A DNA stretch of 64,000 bases from Bradyrhizobium zhengyangense (GTDB lineage Bacteria; Pseudomonadota; Alphaproteobacteria; Rhizobiales; Xanthobacteraceae), in contig NZ_JAKLUA010000016.1 in assembly GCF_022012435.1 (NCBI RefSeq), positions 62,001 through 126,000 on the forward strand, in the 5' to 3' direction. Under the pieces are notes generated by a model. That model was not told the origin of the DNA. It did no database searches and saw only the letters and a program-made list of their open reading frames with translations. Below, in pieces: positions 62,756-64,000 of this stretch. The position numbers and the translations under genes are program-made. Each line of letters starts with the position of its first letter. Position 1 is the first letter of the stretch.

Positions 62756-63780
62756 GCGTCGCTCTCCGGCACGGTCACAACCGCCTTGCGTCCCGCAATC
62801 TGTTTGATCAGCAAATTGGGCAGGAACAGCACGCCATAGTGCAGCCGCTGGCGACCAACCAGCACGATCACGACCAGCACGAGTCCGATCCAGAACTGCC
62901 AATATTGCGGGGTGATGGTGGAGAACACTTCCTGGAGCATGCGGAAGATTACCGCGCCGATCAGGCCGCCATAGAGATAGCCGGCGCCGCCGATGACGAG
63001 CACCAGCATCAGATCGGCCGAGCGATCGAATGCGAACACATCGAGCGAGGCAATCGCGGTGGTCTGGGTGAACAGCGCCCCTGCGATGCCGGCATAGAAC
63101 GCCGCAAGCGTATAGATTGCGATCAGGCGGCGGTTGACGGGGATGCCGATGGCGGCGGCGCGCAGCGGGTTGTTCTTGATCGCGCGCAGCGACAGGCCGA
63201 ACGGGGAATGGACGATGCGGCGGGCGAGCAGGAACAGCACGAACAGCACGGCCAGCGAATAGAAGAATCCGGCCTTGCCGAACATGTCGAACGGGATCTG
63301 GCCGAGGATCGGCTGCATCTCGATACCCTGCAGGCCGTCGGTGCCGCCGGTTATGTTGGAGAAGCGCTCGGCGAGCGCCTCCAGCAACAACGCGATGCCC
63401 AGCGTCACCATCAGCCGGGTCAGATCGACGCCGCGGATCACCAGGAAGCTGGTGGCAAAGCCCAGCACCATCGCGGCAAGGCCCGCCGCGATCAGCGCCA
63501 GCACCGGCTCGTTGATGACGCCATGAAGCGCAAGCAGCCCCGCCGCATAGGCGCCGACGCCGAAGAAGGCGGCGTGGCCGAGTGAGACGATGCCGGCATA
63601 GCCGAGGATGAGATCGAGCGACATCGCAAACAGCGCCAGCCGCAGGATGTCGGTCATGATCAGATAGCGCGACGGAAACACGAAGCCGCAGGCCAGCACG
63701 ATAAGCCAGAAGGCCGCTTCGCCATAGTGCCAGCGAGCATGCCGCTGGGCGTGGAAACCGACGTCGGAAGAAGCGCTCAT
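62752..63780 (-). CDS. livM: Branched-chain amino acid ABC transporter permease
   Basis: 342 residues from the ATG at 63780 (a TTG at 63786 is an alternative). About 8-9 membrane helices and the LivM signature S-L-R-A-I-K-N-N-P-L-R-A-A-A-I-G near the middle, with D-V-F-A-F-D-R-S and G-L-I-G-A-V-I-F. With LivH it forms the membrane channel. The binding protein is not in the window. Confidence 0.92.
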   Translation of the reverse strand: MSASSDVGFHAQRHARWHYGEAAFWLIVLACGFVFPSRYLIMTDILRLALFAMSLDLILGYAGIVSLGHAAFFGVGAYAAGLLALHGVINEPVLALIAAGLAAMVLGFATSFLVIRGVDLTRLMVTLGIALLLEALAERFSNITGGTDGLQGIEMQPILGQIPFDMFGKAGFFYSLAVLFVLFLLARRIVHSPFGLSLRAIKNNPLRAAAIGIPVNRRLIAIYTLAAFYAGIAGALFTQTTAIASLDVFAFDRSADLMLVLVIGGAGYLYGGLIGAVIFRMLQEVFSTITPQYWQFWIGLVLVVIVLVGRQRLHYGVLFLPNLLIKQIAGRKAVVTVPESDA

Positions 63781-63788
63781 CGGCAAGC

Positions 63789-64000
63789 TCAGCGCGCAGC
63801 CGTGCGGCCGAACAGGCCGTTCGGGCGCCAGATCAGGATCACGATCATCATGGTGTAGATCACGAAGGGGCCCATCTTCGGCACGTAATATTTGCCGGCG
63901 ACGTCACCGATGCCAAGCAGGAGCGAGGCCAGGAACGGCCCAGTGATCGAGGAGGAGCCGCCGACGGTGACCACGATCAGGAAGTAGATCATGAACTTCA
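63789..64000 (-). CDS. livH: Branched-chain amino acid ABC transporter permease, C-terminal fragment
   Basis: The frame is open to the right edge of the window; only the last 70 or so residues are present, including V-V-T-V-G-G-S-S-S-I-T-G-P-F-L-A-S and the closing W-R-P-N-G-L-F-G of LivH-type permeases. Eight nt separate its stop from livM. Confidence 0.88.
   Translation of the reverse strand, partial: KFMIYFLIVVTVGGSSSITGPFLASLLLGIGDVAGKYYVPKMGPFVIYTMMIVILIWRPNGLFGRTAAR

Overview
The window looks like chromosomal DNA of a Bradyrhizobium-type alphaproteobacterium (Nitrobacteraceae). Base composition is GC-rich, and protein sequences and gene neighbourhoods (methyl-cycle genes beside a HTH-methyltransferase, rhizobial-type lipopolysaccharide genes, LpcC-like mannosyltransferase, Liv transporter, DUF1127, caspase-family proteins) fit that group. 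This placement is inferred from sequence appearance; no database was searched. I saw no rRNA, tRNA, CRISPR array, integrase or transposase.

Layout. 1-8.1 kb: end of an acidic Ala/Glu/Pro-rich protein, a small conserved protein, a secreted caspase-family protein, a threonine dehydratase followed by an unknown gene that seems to start at CTG, a metallophosphoesterase/glycosyltransferase pair, and thiD. 8.3-20.7 kb: a hybrid histidine kinase with an ethylene-receptor-like membrane domain, a stand-alone Lrp/AsnC ligand domain, c-type cytochromes, a CHRD protein, a PLP sulfur-amino-acid enzyme, an orphan molybdenum hydroxylase large subunit, a DUF1127 protein, and a HxlR regulator divergent from SRPBCC and GFA genes.

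20.7-43.5 kb is a large envelope-polysaccharide region: murJ; WbpE/WbpB-like nucleotide-sugar genes; mannose-1-P guanylyltransferase; UDP-glucuronate epimerase; a YbhN-type membrane protein; a probable QuiNAc module (WbpL/WreU-like initiating transferase, 4-reductase, GT4 transferase, WbpM/WreV-like dehydratase); O-antigen ligase; heptose genes hldE, rfaD and waaF; an LpcC-like core mannosyltransferase; galE; and an MsbA-like exporter. Together these could make activated sugars, start and extend a lipid-linked O-chain, build the heptose/mannose core, and ligate and export products.

43.5-50.8 kb holds mixed metabolism and transport genes, including an LpxO-like hydroxylase followed by a 51-residue small gene. 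At 50.8-52.3 kb a UDP-glucuronate decarboxylase gene of lower GC sits between two identical 78-bp direct repeats that equal the 3' end of the neighbouring Baeyer-Villiger-type monooxygenase gene: the clearest sign of an insertion here. 53.9-58.1 kb is the activated-methyl cycle (HTH-methyltransferase, metK, ahcY). A TPR-caspase gene at 58.2-59.9 kb carries two single-base frameshifts. A MetE-like synthase and the livF-livG-livM-livH transporter operon close the window; livH runs off the end.

Most notable observations: the ethylene-receptor-like kinase, in which the residues that matter in plant ETR1 are all present at a constant offset; the 78-bp repeat-flanked insertion; the doubly frameshifted caspase gene; and the HTH-methyltransferase upstream of metK-ahcY.
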